Positions 8,394 to 18,591 are shown, counted from the first letter of the stretch. The stretch is DNA of 64,000 bases from CAZFDE01 sp964517795 (GCA_964517795.1 CAZFDE010000005.1:1-64000), one strand, 5' to 3'. A program made the numbers and translations. The notes: generated by a model not told the origin, from the sequence alone.

Positions 8394-8967
8394 TATATAC
8401 TCCCTTAGTTTTCAAATTCTTAGTATACCATTTTTTCTGCTCAGTAAAAGGTGTTCATCCGGTATTTTTAAGATTGTCCGATAAAAACGCGTATATTCTT
8501 ATTGAAAATGCGGCTAAATGCTGTCATTCTGTGGAAATTATTCGTTTGAATGAAACCGTAAATAAGGCGCTAAATAATGAACTTATGGGACGTTGGAACG
8601 TATTGATTTCGTTTTATATACGGTGTGAAATCACGGCATTACGATCACATATGAACTAAAGCTATGTTCTTTATTTGACGATACTTAAGCTATATAAGCA
8701 ACAGCGATCAAACCTGAGCGGTTTTTTCACCTCGCAGGGCTTTGGCGCTCTGTAAATTTTTCTTGTTGGTTTGTCCGGATTTTGGTGTCAACCAACGGGG
8801 ACGGAGTCCACATATCGTCGCTTCCTTCTACGCCAAAACTTCAGCGGTCGTCAATAGGGCGATGGTGGACAGGTCGAAGGACAGACATTACTGGTTTCTG
8901 GTTGCTATTTCACGAATGGATTCGTGCCCCTTTAATTGCATGTCGTTTAGATTGATTTAGAGGATTG
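8394..8967. other. 574-base intergenic region before the polysaccharide locus
   Basis: The left part (to about 8700) is AT-rich and holds the leader of the minus-strand dockerin gene. The right part (about 8710-8940) is more GC-rich, with an inverted repeat GTTGGTT...AACCAAC near 8765-8797. It contains short open frames without recognisable homology and could be decayed coding sequence or a structured leader of the following operon. A clear Shine-Dalgarno (AGAGG, 8959-8963) belongs to the next gene. Confidence 0.5.
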
Positions 8968-9936
8968 ATGAGAGTACTGATCACAGGCGGTGCGGGCTTT
9001 ATCGGTTCGCATCTAGCGCAATATCTGATAAGCAACGGCCATTCGGTCGATGTTCTGGACAATTTAAGCACAGGCTCAAAAGCCAATATAGCCGAACTTG
9101 AATCCAAGTCCGGCTTTCGCTTTTATGAGGGGGATATTCAGGATACCAGGTTGGTCGATAAACTGACCCGGGATGCGGATATGGTGTACCACCTGGCGGC
9201 CGCGGTTGGTGTTCGGCTGATCGCTGAAAATCCGGTTCAGACCATTGAAACCAATATCAGCGGCACACAGGTTGTTCTCGAGGCGGCCAATCGATATCGA
9301 AAAAAGATCCTGCTGGCCTCCAGCAGCGAGGTGTATGGCAAAAGCGATTCGGTGCCTTTCGCAGAGGATGATGACCTTGTTCTCGGCAGTACTTCGGTTT
9401 CCCGTTGGTCGTATGCATGCAGCAAGGCGATCGACGAATTTTTAGGAATGGCGTTTTATCATCAATACGCCCTTGAGGTTATCATTGCCCGTTTTTTTAA
9501 TACCATTGGGCCGCGTCAGACCGGTCAATACGGCATGGTGGTTCCCCGGTTTATTCAGCAGGCATTGAAAAACGAGCCGTTGAGTATTTATGGCGATGGC
9601 AAGCAGACACGGTGTTTTTGTTATGTCGATGATGTGGTCGAGGCGATTGTCGGCTTGATGGATTCAGAGTCGGCCGGACACATTTATAATATCGGGACGC
9701 AGGAAGAAGTCAGTATCGAGCAGTTAGCCGATAAAGTGATTGCATTATCAGCCAGTACCAGCAGCAAAACGTTTATTCCCTATGATATTGCTTACGGGCG
9801 GCCGATGGAGGATATGATGCGGCGTGTGCCGGATATCAAGCGAATCGGCAAGGCAATCGGATGGACGCCGAAGGTGTCACTTGATGAAGCGCTGAATTTG
9901 ATCATTGAACATTTACGGGTAGCAAGCGACTATTGA
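8968..9936 (+). CDS. NAD-dependent nucleotide-sugar epimerase/dehydratase (extended SDR)
   Basis: A 322-residue extended short-chain dehydrogenase. The N-terminal Rossmann motif GGAGFIGS binds NAD, SSSEVYG carries the catalytic Ser region, and YACSK is the YxxxK catalytic pair. The segment PRQTGQYGMVVPRFI and the GDGKQTRCFCYVDDVV motif place it with UDP-glucuronate decarboxylases, UDP-glucose 4-epimerases and GDP-mannose dehydratases, but which substrate it uses cannot be told from sequence. Start ATG 8968 has AGAGG five bases upstream; a TTG directly before it is less likely. It opens the polysaccharide locus and its stop overlaps the next start (TTGA), so it is coupled to the GDP-fucose gene. 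Confidence 0.88.
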   Translation: MRVLITGGAGFIGSHLAQYLISNGHSVDVLDNLSTGSKANIAELESKSGFRFYEGDIQDTRLVDKLTRDADMVYHLAAAVGVRLIAENPVQTIETNISGTQVVLEAANRYRKKILLASSSEVYGKSDSVPFAEDDDLVLGSTSVSRWSYACSKAIDEFLGMAFYHQYALEVIIARFFNTIGPRQTGQYGMVVPRFIQQALKNEPLSIYGDGKQTRCFCYVDDVVEAIVGLMDSESAGHIYNIGTQEEVSIEQLADKVIALSASTSSKTFIPYDIAYGRPMEDMMRRVPDIKRIGKAIGWTPKVSLDEALNLIIEHLRVASDY

Positions 9937-12900
9937 AATCGACTCATTTACAAACCGGTGCCGGCTGGGATTATCTGATCGTAACCGCCTCCAATGAATC
10001 TCAGGCCAAAGCTTATCAATCGCAGCTTAATATTCGCCAAAAGCTCGGTCTGTTGGCCGGTGTTGATAAGGTACTGGTTGTTTCCGACCCTCAAGGCCAG
10101 CGGATCGGCAGCGGCGGCAGTACGTTGTTATGCCTGATGCATGTTTTGAAAAATTCGTTCAAGAAATCAATCGCTCGATCGTCACCGAAGCAGTGGCGGG
10201 ACGTTTTAAGCAAGCTTCGCATATTGATTATTCACGCCGGAGGTGATTCGCGACGACTGACGGCCTACGGCGCCTGCGGCAAGATCTTTTTGCCGGTTCC
10301 GGGTGAAACGGACCGGGCAATCTATTTGAGCTTGTTTGATCGTCAGCTTCCGACCTATCTGGCATTGCCTCAAACCTCGCCCGGTACGGGACAGGTCGTT
10401 ATTACATCGGGCGATGTTCTGCTACGGTTCGACCCGACATCGGTGTGTTTTGCCGATGAGGGAATTACCGCCCTGGCCTGTTATGCATCACCGCAACAGG
10501 CCGCCCGTCACGGTGTGTTCTGCTGCGGTCCGGATCATACGGTACGTCGGTATTTGCAAAAGCCCTCGATCGCCAATCAGAAAAAATATGGGGCGATAGA
10601 CCTCTATGAGCGAAGCTGTCTGGATATCGGGGTTATGAATTTCGATGCTTCGACAGCAGTACAATTGTTGAAGTGTTTTGGGGCGATATTTGATCGCCGA
10701 CAGAATATTGATTTTCGTCCCTCTTTCAAAAAAGCTATCTTTTCAAAAGGGCTGGATTTTTATCGAGAGATCTGTTGTGCGTTTGGGTCCCAAACGCAAT
10801 TTTCGGATTTTGAAAAAAATGCGTACCATGGCGGCTCCACATGGTCAACATCTTCGTTGAAAATAATATACCAACGGCTGCATGAGACGAAATTTTACAT
10901 GCAGCTTCTGACGCATTGTGAGTTTTTGGATTTTGGCAGTACGCAATCCATTATCCCCAGCGCAGGACGGCTGCTGCAGGAAGACAGGGGGCTTGCCGGG
11001 ACGCATGCCGCCATCGATTTGAACAATCATATTAGTGATACAGGGCAGATTGTCGGACACAACGCCTGGATAGAAGGATGTTCAATTAAAAATGAACTGA
11101 GAGTGAGCGGGCAGAATATGGTTGTGGGCGTGGACGTCGCCGAGCCGTTAACGGTGCCGCCGCAAATGTGTCTGGATGTGATCGAGGGCACGGTCAACAG
11201 ACGAAAAGTATGGTTTGTTCGCTGTTACGGACTGAACGATTCATTCAAGCAGCCGCTTTCTTCGAAAATTCAATTTTGCGGAATGGATATTCGTTGCTGG
11301 CTTGAAACCATCGGCGCAAAAGCCTCTGATATCTGGGATGCAAAGTTAAAGGACAGCCAAAGAAGCCTCTGGAATGCGAAGCTGTTTGCCGCCGTTCAAA
11401 AACCGGGTGCTTATCGTGATTTTATCTGGATGCTTGAGCCGGATAAGGCATCAGATCAGGACATTACGCTCTGGAAGAAATCGCGCCGATACAGTTTCGA
11501 ACAGATGCTTGATCTGGCGGATCATAAACAGTTCCTGCAGCGGCGGATCGCATTGACTGCAAAACGCATCGCGAATTCTTTGGGCAAGCTGTTTTCGCCG
11601 GACAGTCATTTTTCAGCATCAGAGTTATCATTTATTTTGAAAAACACAACCTGCAAGAGTCTATTATTAGCTGAAATTGTCGAGCCGTTGAAGAATCATC
11701 ACCAGAACAATGCGTTGTCCGGCAGCGATGTATTTGTGTATCCGCGAATTCTTCACTCGACGGCAACGGCGCTTTCGCAACTTAGTAAAACGAATACGGT
11801 TTTCACAAAGGCGATAGCGCCGTCTAAACAATCGTTAAGTCCGCAGCAAAAACGATGGCTGCGTATCAACGAGCTGTCGATCCGACCCGATGAACGTATT
11901 TCAACGTGGACAAATAAAGCGAAAGCCAAGGCCTTTACCTATCTCGGCGATGCGATCGTTTCCAGTGCCGGGCAGAAACAGCCGCGGCCGCATCATGTGC
12001 TGCGAAGCGATGAGATCATCTGGGCGAGGAGTCCGGCCCGGTTGGATTTTGCCGGAGGTTGGACGGATACCCCTCCTTATGCGCTGGAATACGGCGGCTG
12101 TGTGGTCAACGGTGCGATCGACCTCAATGGCCAGCCTCCGATCCATGTGTATGCTCGGATAATCAACGAACCAGTGATCCGAATCGGTTCGATCGATGTG
12201 GGGGTACGGATTGAAATCCATAAACTGGACGATCTACTGGATTATCGTAAGGCCACCAGCAGTTTTGCACTGGCCAAAGCGGCCCTGGCATTGTCGGGGT
12301 TTTCTCCTGAATATGCGGACTGGAAACAAACAGTGACCTTGAAACGGATGCTGAACGAATTTGGCGGCGGGATCGAATTGACCACGCTGGCGGCAATCCC
12401 GAAGGGCAGCGGCCTGGGGACATCCAGTATCATGGGCGCGGCCCTGGTTTCGGCGATCGAACGAATGAAGGGCAATGTGCTTTCCCCCCGAGAGTTATTT
12501 CACAGTGTACTGCGTCTGGAACAGGCGCTGACCACCGGCGGCGGCTGGCAGGATCAGATCGGCGGAACGGTTGATGGCGTCAAGAAAATTATTGCCGAAG
12601 CGGGGATGATCCCGAATACCGCGATTCATTATCTGCCGGATGATATTGTGAATAGCCGATCCAACGGCGGTCAAACACTGTTGTATTACACCGGTATTAC
12701 GCGATTAGCGAAAAATATCCTGCAGCAGGTGGTCGGCCGATATCTCGATCGCGATCGCGCGACGATGGCCACATTGCATCAGATTCATCAATTGACCGAT
12801 CAGATGAGTGACGTTTTTGTAAAAAAGGATACCGAACAGTTCGGAATGTTTATTGATCGCGCTTGGTCGCTGAATAAGCAGCTTGATCCCAATAGTACGA

Positions 12901-13118
12901 ACCCGCAAATCGAACGGTTGCTCAAGCGGGTTCGGCCGTATATCATTGGTGCGAAATTGTTAGGTGCCGGCGGCGGCGGGTTTTTGCTGATGGTTTGTCG
13001 ATCCCCAGTGCATGCGGTTCAGCTTAAAACGAAGCTTAAAAAGAATCCTCCGAATCCGCGAGCCCGTTTTTTCGAATACACTGTTAGTCGTAACGGCCTG
13101 GTGGTAACGGTATGTTAA
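9933..13118 (+). CDS. fkp: bifunctional L-fucokinase / GDP-fucose pyrophosphorylase (FKP-like)
   Basis: A 1061-residue fusion. The N-terminal half is a fucose-1-phosphate guanylyltransferase-type domain (GQRIGSGGSTLLCLMHVL near residue 50, then HAGGDSRR). The C-terminal third is a GHMP kinase: ARSPARLDFAGGWTDTPP, the ATP loop IPKGSGLGTSS, and a late GAGGGGFLLMV. Bacteroides Fkp, the known example, phosphorylates L-fucose and makes GDP-L-fucose for surface glycans. The GTP-loop variant IGSGGST is typical of the family. The start is TTG 9933, which overlaps the previous stop. It may act on fucose scavenged from outside, and supplies GDP-sugar to the glycosyltransferases downstream. A related heptose-type substrate is possible. 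Confidence 0.85.
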   Translation: MKSTHLQTGAGWDYLIVTASNESQAKAYQSQLNIRQKLGLLAGVDKVLVVSDPQGQRIGSGGSTLLCLMHVLKNSFKKSIARSSPKQWRDVLSKLRILIIHAGGDSRRLTAYGACGKIFLPVPGETDRAIYLSLFDRQLPTYLALPQTSPGTGQVVITSGDVLLRFDPTSVCFADEGITALACYASPQQAARHGVFCCGPDHTVRRYLQKPSIANQKKYGAIDLYERSCLDIGVMNFDASTAVQLLKCFGAIFDRRQNIDFRPSFKKAIFSKGLDFYREICCAFGSQTQFSDFEKNAYHGGSTWSTSSLKIIYQRLHETKFYMQLLTHCEFLDFGSTQSIIPSAGRLLQEDRGLAGTHAAIDLNNHISDTGQIVGHNAWIEGCSIKNELRVSGQNMVVGVDVAEPLTVPPQMCLDVIEGTVNRRKVWFVRCYGLNDSFKQPLSSKIQFCGMDIRCWLETIGAKASDIWDAKLKDSQRSLWNAKLFAAVQKPGAYRDFIWMLEPDKASDQDITLWKKSRRYSFEQMLDLADHKQFLQRRIALTAKRIANSLGKLFSPDSHFSASELSFILKNTTCKSLLLAEIVEPLKNHHQNNALSGSDVFVYPRILHSTATALSQLSKTNTVFTKAIAPSKQSLSPQQKRWLRINELSIRPDERISTWTNKAKAKAFTYLGDAIVSSAGQKQPRPHHVLRSDEIIWARSPARLDFAGGWTDTPPYALEYGGCVVNGAIDLNGQPPIHVYARIINEPVIRIGSIDVGVRIEIHKLDDLLDYRKATSSFALAKAALALSGFSPEYADWKQTVTLKRMLNEFGGGIELTTLAAIPKGSGLGTSSIMGAALVSAIERMKGNVLSPRELFHSVLRLEQALTTGGGWQDQIGGTVDGVKKIIAEAGMIPNTAIHYLPDDIVNSRSNGGQTLLYYTGITRLAKNILQQVVGRYLDRDRATMATLHQIHQLTDQMSDVFVKKDTEQFGMFIDRAWSLNKQLDPNSTNPQIERLLKRVRPYIIGAKLLGAGGGGFLLMVCRSPVHAVQLKTKLKKNPPNPRARFFEYTVSRNGLVVTVC

Positions 13119-13152
13119 TCGGTCTATTATATTTCTAAGCGGGAGATTATGA

Positions 13153-14460
13153 ATGAAATTATCGGTAGTGGGAGTCGGGTATGTGGGTTTGGTTGCGGCG
13201 GCGTGTTTTGCCGAAGGCGGCAATCATGTGATCTGCGTGGATAACGACAAGAAGAAGATCAATAACCTGAAAAAGGGAATTATTCCGATCTATGAGCCGG
13301 GATTGACGGAGCTTGTTGAAAGTAATGAGCAGGCCGGCCGACTGCGGTTTACCACCGACCTCAAAGAAGGCGTCGATAACTCGAAGATTATTTTTCTGGG
13401 CGTTGGTACGCCCAGTGCGCCGGATGGGTCTGCGGACATTTCGGCGGTGCTCAATGTTTGCGGTCAGATCGCCGAGATCATGCAGGATTATAGGATCATT
13501 GTAACCAAAAGCACAGTACCGGTGGGGACGCACAAACAAGTCGAATCGTTGATCAAAAGCAAGACCGATCAGCCCTTTGATTATGTCAGTAATCCGGAAT
13601 TTTTGAAGGAAGGGGCGGCCGTCGAGGATTTCATGAAACCGGATCGCGTGATCGTCGGGACCAATAACCAGGAGGTTCGGGAATTATTCAAGCAGCTTTA
13701 CGCCCCGTTTATGCGCAAGTCCAGCCGGATTATTTTTATGGATCCAGCCAGTGCAGAGATGACCAAATATGCGGCCAATGTCATGCTGGCGACGCGGATA
13801 TCGTTTATGAATGAACTTTCGGGATTATGTGAAAAGAAAGGGGCCGATATTGAAATGGTACGACACGGCATCGGCAGCGACCCGCGGATCGGCAATTCAT
13901 TCCTTTTTGCGGGGGTGGGATATGGCGGTAGTTGTTTTCCCAAGGATGTCCGGGCATTGATCTATATAGGCCGCCAAGAGGATTATCCGATGACCATTGC
14001 CGAAGCGGTACAGGACGCTAATCATCGTCAACACGATCGATTTGCGCATAAGATACTGAACTATTTTAAGGGCAAGGAAAAACAAACGACATTAGCGGTC
14101 TGGGGGTTGGCATTTAAGGCCAAGACCGATGACGTTCGGGAATCGCCGGCGATCTGGTGTATTGAAAAATTCGTCCGGGCGGGGATGGCGGTTCGTGCAT
14201 TCGATCCGGAGGCGATGGATTCGGCCCGAGTCGTATTGGAAGATTCGATCACGTACGGCAAGGATGAGTATTCGATCCTCGATGGGGCCGATGCATTGGT
14301 GGTATTAACCGACTGGCAGCCGTTTCGCACCCCGGATTTCGATGCGATCAAGGAAAAATTGAATCAGCCGGTTATTTTCGACGGCCGCAATTTATTTAAC
14401 ATAGATATCATGAAACGTCAGGATATGACTTATCATTCGATGGGCAGGCTGCAAACCTAA
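13153..14460 (+). CDS. ugd: UDP-glucose 6-dehydrogenase
   Basis: A 435-residue nucleotide-sugar dehydrogenase that oxidises UDP-glucose to UDP-glucuronate with 2 NAD. Visible are the Rossmann motif VGVGYVGLVAAACFAEGG, the substrate-binding NPEFLKEGAAVEDF, the central helix that starts AEMTKYAANVMLA, and the catalytic Cys in GVGYGGSCFPKD. The C-terminal domain begins WGLAFKAKTDDVRESPA. Length matches the family. GGGAG (13141-13145) precedes the ATG. UDP-glucuronate could be used directly by a glycosyltransferase or, if the 8968 gene is a decarboxylase, be turned into UDP-xylose. Confidence 0.92.
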   Translation: MKLSVVGVGYVGLVAAACFAEGGNHVICVDNDKKKINNLKKGIIPIYEPGLTELVESNEQAGRLRFTTDLKEGVDNSKIIFLGVGTPSAPDGSADISAVLNVCGQIAEIMQDYRIIVTKSTVPVGTHKQVESLIKSKTDQPFDYVSNPEFLKEGAAVEDFMKPDRVIVGTNNQEVRELFKQLYAPFMRKSSRIIFMDPASAEMTKYAANVMLATRISFMNELSGLCEKKGADIEMVRHGIGSDPRIGNSFLFAGVGYGGSCFPKDVRALIYIGRQEDYPMTIAEAVQDANHRQHDRFAHKILNYFKGKEKQTTLAVWGLAFKAKTDDVRESPAIWCIEKFVRAGMAVRAFDPEAMDSARVVLEDSITYGKDEYSILDGADALVVLTDWQPFRTPDFDAIKEKLNQPVIFDGRNLFNIDIMKRQDMTYHSMGRLQT

Positions 14461-14502
14461 TGCTTGTGGATGCTTATCCATTCCATGTATTTAATTCGAT
14501 AA

Positions 14503-14511
14503 TGCTATAAT
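14503..14511 (+). promoter_or_regulatory. possible extended -10 promoter before the 2-epimerase
   Basis: TGCTATAAT (14503-14511) is a perfect extended -10 box. No good -35 box is seen at 16-18 bases. A start 7 bases downstream would give a very short leader to ATG 14525, so it may instead be fortuitous. Confidence 0.3.
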
Positions 14512-14524
14512 GCAAGGATGATCA

Positions 14525-15619
14525 ATGATCAAAATTATATGTGTATGTGGCGCACGCCCGAATTTTATGAAAATTGCACCTTTGATGCGGGCATTTAATG
14601 CGCACGGCGGTTTTGAAACGCTTCTTGTTCATACCGGCCAGCATTACGATGAAAACATGAGCCGGTTATTCTTTGACGAATTGGGCATTCCCAAGCCGGA
14701 CATTAACTTAGAGGTCGGTTCGGCCAGCCATGCGGTTCAGACTGCGGAGATCATGAAAAGTTTCGAGCCGGTTGTACAGCAGTTCAAACCGGATTATGTG
14801 CTTGTTGTCGGTGATGTCAACAGCACAATCGCCTGCGGTCTTGTGGCGGTAAAGCTGGGCGTTAAATTGATCCATGTGGAGGCGGGTTTACGCAGCTTTG
14901 ACCGGGCGATGCCGGAGGAAATCAATCGGATGCTCACCGATGCGATCAGTGATTTATTGTTTGTAACCGAACAATCCGGTGTGGATAATCTGAAAACCGA
15001 AGGCGTCAATAGTGACGCAATCCATTTTGTCGGCAATGTGATGATCGATACATTATTGGCAAACCGTGACAAAGCCGAGCAATCAGCCATTCTTGAACAG
15101 TTCAATTTGTCAGCGAAGGGATACGGCGTGATTACGCTTCACCGGCCAAGTAATGTGGATGATCCGACGAACTTCAACGAGATCATCACCGCCTTTGAAA
15201 AGATTCAGCAGGAGATCAAACTGGTTTTTCCGATTCACCCGCGAACGCGTCATAATCTTAAAGGAACCGATCTCGGCGGCCGGATGGAGAAGATGACGAA
15301 TATGCTGCTGATCGAGCCGGTGGGCTATCTTGATTTTCTGAAATTAATGTCCAATGCCGGGTTTGTTATGACCGATTCGGGGGGAATTCAGGAAGAGACG
15401 ACGATTCTCGGGGTCGCCTGTATGACGCTGCGTGAGAATACCGAGCGGCCGGTCACGTGCACGGAAGGGACCAACCGTCTGGTACATATCAGTACCGAAG
15501 ATATTCTTAAGCATTACGACCGGATTAAGGCAACGGGTTTTAATGTCACCGGCAATATCCCTTATCTCTGGGACGGCAAGGCCGCTGAACGCATTGCTGA
15601 AAAGATCGCCGGTGGATAG
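14525..15619 (+). CDS. wecB: UDP-N-acetylglucosamine 2-epimerase (non-hydrolysing)
   Basis: A 364-residue WecB/MnaA-type enzyme interconverting UDP-GlcNAc and UDP-ManNAc in the cytoplasm. Family marks are CGARPNFMKIAPL at the N-terminus, HTGQHYDENMS, VEAGLRSFDRAMPEEINR, the TDSGGIQEE nucleotide-binding loop, and TERPVTCTEGTNRLV. The GTN near the end is typical of the true UDP-GlcNAc 2-epimerase branch, in contrast to the second epimerase at 33617. AAGGATG precedes the start. UDP-ManNAc would feed an N-acetylmannosamine(-uronate) residue of the polymer. Confidence 0.92.
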   Translation: MIKIICVCGARPNFMKIAPLMRAFNAHGGFETLLVHTGQHYDENMSRLFFDELGIPKPDINLEVGSASHAVQTAEIMKSFEPVVQQFKPDYVLVVGDVNSTIACGLVAVKLGVKLIHVEAGLRSFDRAMPEEINRMLTDAISDLLFVTEQSGVDNLKTEGVNSDAIHFVGNVMIDTLLANRDKAEQSAILEQFNLSAKGYGVITLHRPSNVDDPTNFNEIITAFEKIQQEIKLVFPIHPRTRHNLKGTDLGGRMEKMTNMLLIEPVGYLDFLKLMSNAGFVMTDSGGIQEETTILGVACMTLRENTERPVTCTEGTNRLVHISTEDILKHYDRIKATGFNVTGNIPYLWDGKAAERIAEKIAGG

Positions 15620-15629
15620 GGTATAAAAT

Positions 15630-17225
15630 GTGAACATGAGGTTTTCCTTGCAGAACACATCTCCAACTGAGTCTTTGAGTGTAAATCCCCAAAACCCTGA
15701 ACGTCAGGTTCATAATATTCTGTTTGAAACAGACCATTTAAAAACCGGCTTACGTGAACGGTCGGCCAAAGGCGGATCAATCACACTGGTCGCCCAGGGG
15801 TTGAAATTTATACTTCAAATGACATCTAATGTTTTTCTGGCCAGGCTTTTGACACCTGAAGATTTCGGACTGGTTGCCATGGTTGCGGTCGTGACAGGAT
15901 TTGTTGTGATGTTCAAAGATATGGGCCTGTCGATGGCTACGGTCCAAAAGGAGCAGATCAATCACGGGCAGATCAGCACTTTATTTTGGATCAATGTTAC
16001 GTTCAGCTTATTCATGGCGGGGGTGTTGGTCCTGTGTTCTCCGCTGGTATCGAAGTTTTACGGGGAGCCGAGGCTCACGATGATTACGATCACGTTGGCG
16101 GGCGGGCTTATTTTCGGCGGTTTGTCCGTTCAGCACCAGGCCCTGCTGCGTCGGCAGATGAAATTCATTTCATTGGCAGCCGTTGAAGTAACCGGCATGT
16201 TCGTTGGGGTGGCGTTGGCGATTTTGTCGGCATGGCTGGGGGCAGGTTACTGGGCACTGGTGATCTTACAGTTAGGTATGGCCGTGTCGATGGCGGCAGG
16301 GTATTGGATTGCCTGCAGGTGGCTGCCGGGTTTGCCGGTCAAACGGTCGGGTGTCCGGGCGATGCTGAATTTCGGAGCCAACATGACGGGCTTTAGTTTT
16401 TCCAATTATTTTGCTCGGAATGCAGATAAAATGCTTCTGGGCTGGCGATGGGGTGCTGAATCAGTGGGCTATTATTCACGCGCATATGCGTTGTTATTAT
16501 TTCCGATCGGTCAGTTTACCGTTCCATTTACCAGTGTGGCTGTTCCCGCCATGAGCAGACTCCAAAACGAACCGCAGCGATATCGGAATTATTATTTAAG
16601 TGCCGTAATGTTCATTGCTTATATTTCAATGCCATTTGTTGCAATGCTGACAGGGCTGTCAACAGAAGTTGTTTCCATTGTACTGGGAAATCAATGGGGC
16701 ACCAGTGCCGTCCTTTTTAAGATTCTCGCATTTTCTGCATTTTGGCAACCCGTGGTTTCGACGGTAGGGTGGTTATTTGTTTCATCAGGTCAAACGCATC
16801 GGATGTTTTTCTGGTCTGTGGTCACCACTCCGATAAGAATTCTGTCGTTTCTTATCGCTTTGGCCTGGGGCAATATGGGCGTTGCTATTGCGTATAGTAT
16901 CGTAACGTGGTTATTTCTTTTTCCGACCTTTGCATTTGCAACCTATCGTTCTCCCATACGCGTGGCGGACCTTTGTAAAACGTTATATCGACCTGTGTGT
17001 ATGGGTGTTTTGATTGGATTAGCGGCAGGTGTTGTTCGGTATTTACTGATTGAGTATTTTATTATATGGCGAATTTTGGGGGCCTTAGGAATTGCCGGTA
17101 TTGTCTTTATCCTCCTGTTGGCACTGGATCGATCGATTCGCGGTGACATGAAACAAATCAGAGACACGGTGAAGCTTATTTTTAATAAAAAGCCCATCAA
17201 GAGCACGATTCCTACCCATGGATGA
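15630..17225 (+). CDS. lipopolysaccharide/EPS flippase (MOP superfamily, WzxC-like)
   Basis: A 531-residue polytopic membrane protein with about 12-14 hydrophobic segments spread across the length and a soluble N-terminus of about 45 residues. The segment GGSITLVAQGLKFILQMTSN, then RLLTPEDFGLVAMV, is characteristic of the WzxC/TuaB branch of polysaccharide flippases, which move undecaprenyl-linked repeat units across the inner membrane. A conserved NADKMLLGWRWG lies mid-protein. GTG 15630 is chosen as start since AGGG sits 9 bases upstream; ATG 15636 is the alternative. The C-terminus overlaps the next gene by 8 bases. Confidence 0.88.
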   Translation: MNMRFSLQNTSPTESLSVNPQNPERQVHNILFETDHLKTGLRERSAKGGSITLVAQGLKFILQMTSNVFLARLLTPEDFGLVAMVAVVTGFVVMFKDMGLSMATVQKEQINHGQISTLFWINVTFSLFMAGVLVLCSPLVSKFYGEPRLTMITITLAGGLIFGGLSVQHQALLRRQMKFISLAAVEVTGMFVGVALAILSAWLGAGYWALVILQLGMAVSMAAGYWIACRWLPGLPVKRSGVRAMLNFGANMTGFSFSNYFARNADKMLLGWRWGAESVGYYSRAYALLLFPIGQFTVPFTSVAVPAMSRLQNEPQRYRNYYLSAVMFIAYISMPFVAMLTGLSTEVVSIVLGNQWGTSAVLFKILAFSAFWQPVVSTVGWLFVSSGQTHRMFFWSVVTTPIRILSFLIALAWGNMGVAIAYSIVTWLFLFPTFAFATYRSPIRVADLCKTLYRPVCMGVLIGLAAGVVRYLLIEYFIIWRILGALGIAGIVFILLLALDRSIRGDMKQIRDTVKLIFNKKPIKSTIPTHG

Positions 17226-18591
17226 GAACGTTATTTCCGAAATCGTTGAACATGATCTATGTATCGGCTGCGGCATGTGCGCAGCAGTTTGTCCGACGCA
17301 AAATCTGGTCATCGATCAGGCAAAAACACGATATGCTCCTGAAGATACAGGTCAATGTCGTTCATCGTGTCGCCTTTGTCTGATGGTGTGCCCTTTTTTC
17401 GATAATAATTGTAATGAAGACGTGATCGGTGAATCTATTTTCGCGGATGTCGAAGGGATCCGGCACAATATTTATACCGGGTATGATTTGGGCAATTATG
17501 TCGGCCATGTTGCGGATTCGGATTGGCGTTGGCACAGTGCATCGGGCGGCGTTGCAAGCTGGTTTTTGAAGAGGCTTTTAAAGAAAGATCATGTTGATTA
17601 TGTTATCTGTTCGATGCCTCACCCTGATCCCAATCAATTATTTCGCTTTGAGATTCTCGATGATCCCGAAGATCTGTATCATGCGGCCGGATCTGCGTAT
17701 TATCCATTGGAGCTGTCACAGGTTCTTCAAACGATTCAACACACATCTGCGCGATATGCGGTGATCGGGCTGCCGTGTTTTATAAAAGGACTGCGCCTGG
17801 CGATGATGCATCATAAAAAGATACGAGAAAATATGGTTGTTTTGGCGGGACTGACTTGCGGACATCTGGTCAGTAAAGATATGGCCTCTTATCTGACAAG
17901 ATGCGTCGGCCTGGATTATACAGCCGTTCAAAAAGCAGCATTTCGGACGAAGCAAGACAAGCATTCTAACATTGGTTATTGTTTTTCGGCTGAAACCAAA
18001 GACAGCGATACAACCTGCATGGCTTATGTCGGTCGTTATTCGCAGGCAATGGCATTGAATATGTTCGGCTTAAATCCCTGTCGATATTGTGATGATGTTT
18101 TTGCGGAACTGGCCGATATTACGTTTATGGATGCCTGGCTGCCCGAATATTCAACAGAAGGGCGAGGAACCAGTATCGTTATTTGCCGTTCAAAGCGCTC
18201 GCAGTCCATTCTCCAAGAGGGCATATCCCAAAATCATTTGCATCTTGATCAGACAGACATTGAGACCGTCATTGCAAGCCAAAGAGATGTGATTACGAAT
18301 AAACGCAATAAGCTTCAGGAACGGCTTTATATCGCCGATGAACGGAATATCCCTCATCCCACTAAGCGTGTTCGTGCACGGAAACCCGGATGGGCGACAC
18401 GATGGGTCGATCAGACCAAAGAAAAGATAAGGCAGACGTCTCATAGCGCATTAGCGCAACAGAAACACAAAAACGCGACCGGGTTGGACGTGTTTGACAA
18501 GCAGATGAAGCCGTTGTTGAAAAGATGGGCATGGGTCCTTCGATTGGGGGCCCTGCGGAAATTTGCATCCCGACTTCGGGCCGTTAAATGA
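17218..18591 (+). CDS. FrhB/F420-dehydrogenase beta-subunit-like iron-sulfur protein
   Basis: A 457-residue protein of the coenzyme F420 hydrogenase/dehydrogenase beta-subunit family. Two ferredoxin-type 4Fe-4S motifs open it: CIGCGMCAAVCPTQNL and CRSSCRLCLMVCPFF. The FrhB N- and C-terminal domains follow, with YDLGNYVGHV, SASGGVASWFLKRLL and GLPCFIKGLRLA, and a late cysteine pair (LNPCRYCDDVF). Known members pass electrons to flavin or F420. In polysaccharide loci this family is often found beside pyruvyl transferases, as here (next gene overlaps by 4 bases), so a redox step in polymer modification is inferred, not shown. Confidence 0.82.
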   Translation: MDENVISEIVEHDLCIGCGMCAAVCPTQNLVIDQAKTRYAPEDTGQCRSSCRLCLMVCPFFDNNCNEDVIGESIFADVEGIRHNIYTGYDLGNYVGHVADSDWRWHSASGGVASWFLKRLLKKDHVDYVICSMPHPDPNQLFRFEILDDPEDLYHAAGSAYYPLELSQVLQTIQHTSARYAVIGLPCFIKGLRLAMMHHKKIRENMVVLAGLTCGHLVSKDMASYLTRCVGLDYTAVQKAAFRTKQDKHSNIGYCFSAETKDSDTTCMAYVGRYSQAMALNMFGLNPCRYCDDVFAELADITFMDAWLPEYSTEGRGTSIVICRSKRSQSILQEGISQNHLHLDQTDIETVIASQRDVITNKRNKLQERLYIADERNIPHPTKRVRARKPGWATRWVDQTKEKIRQTSHSALAQQKHKNATGLDVFDKQMKPLLKRWAWVLRLGALRKFASRLRAVK

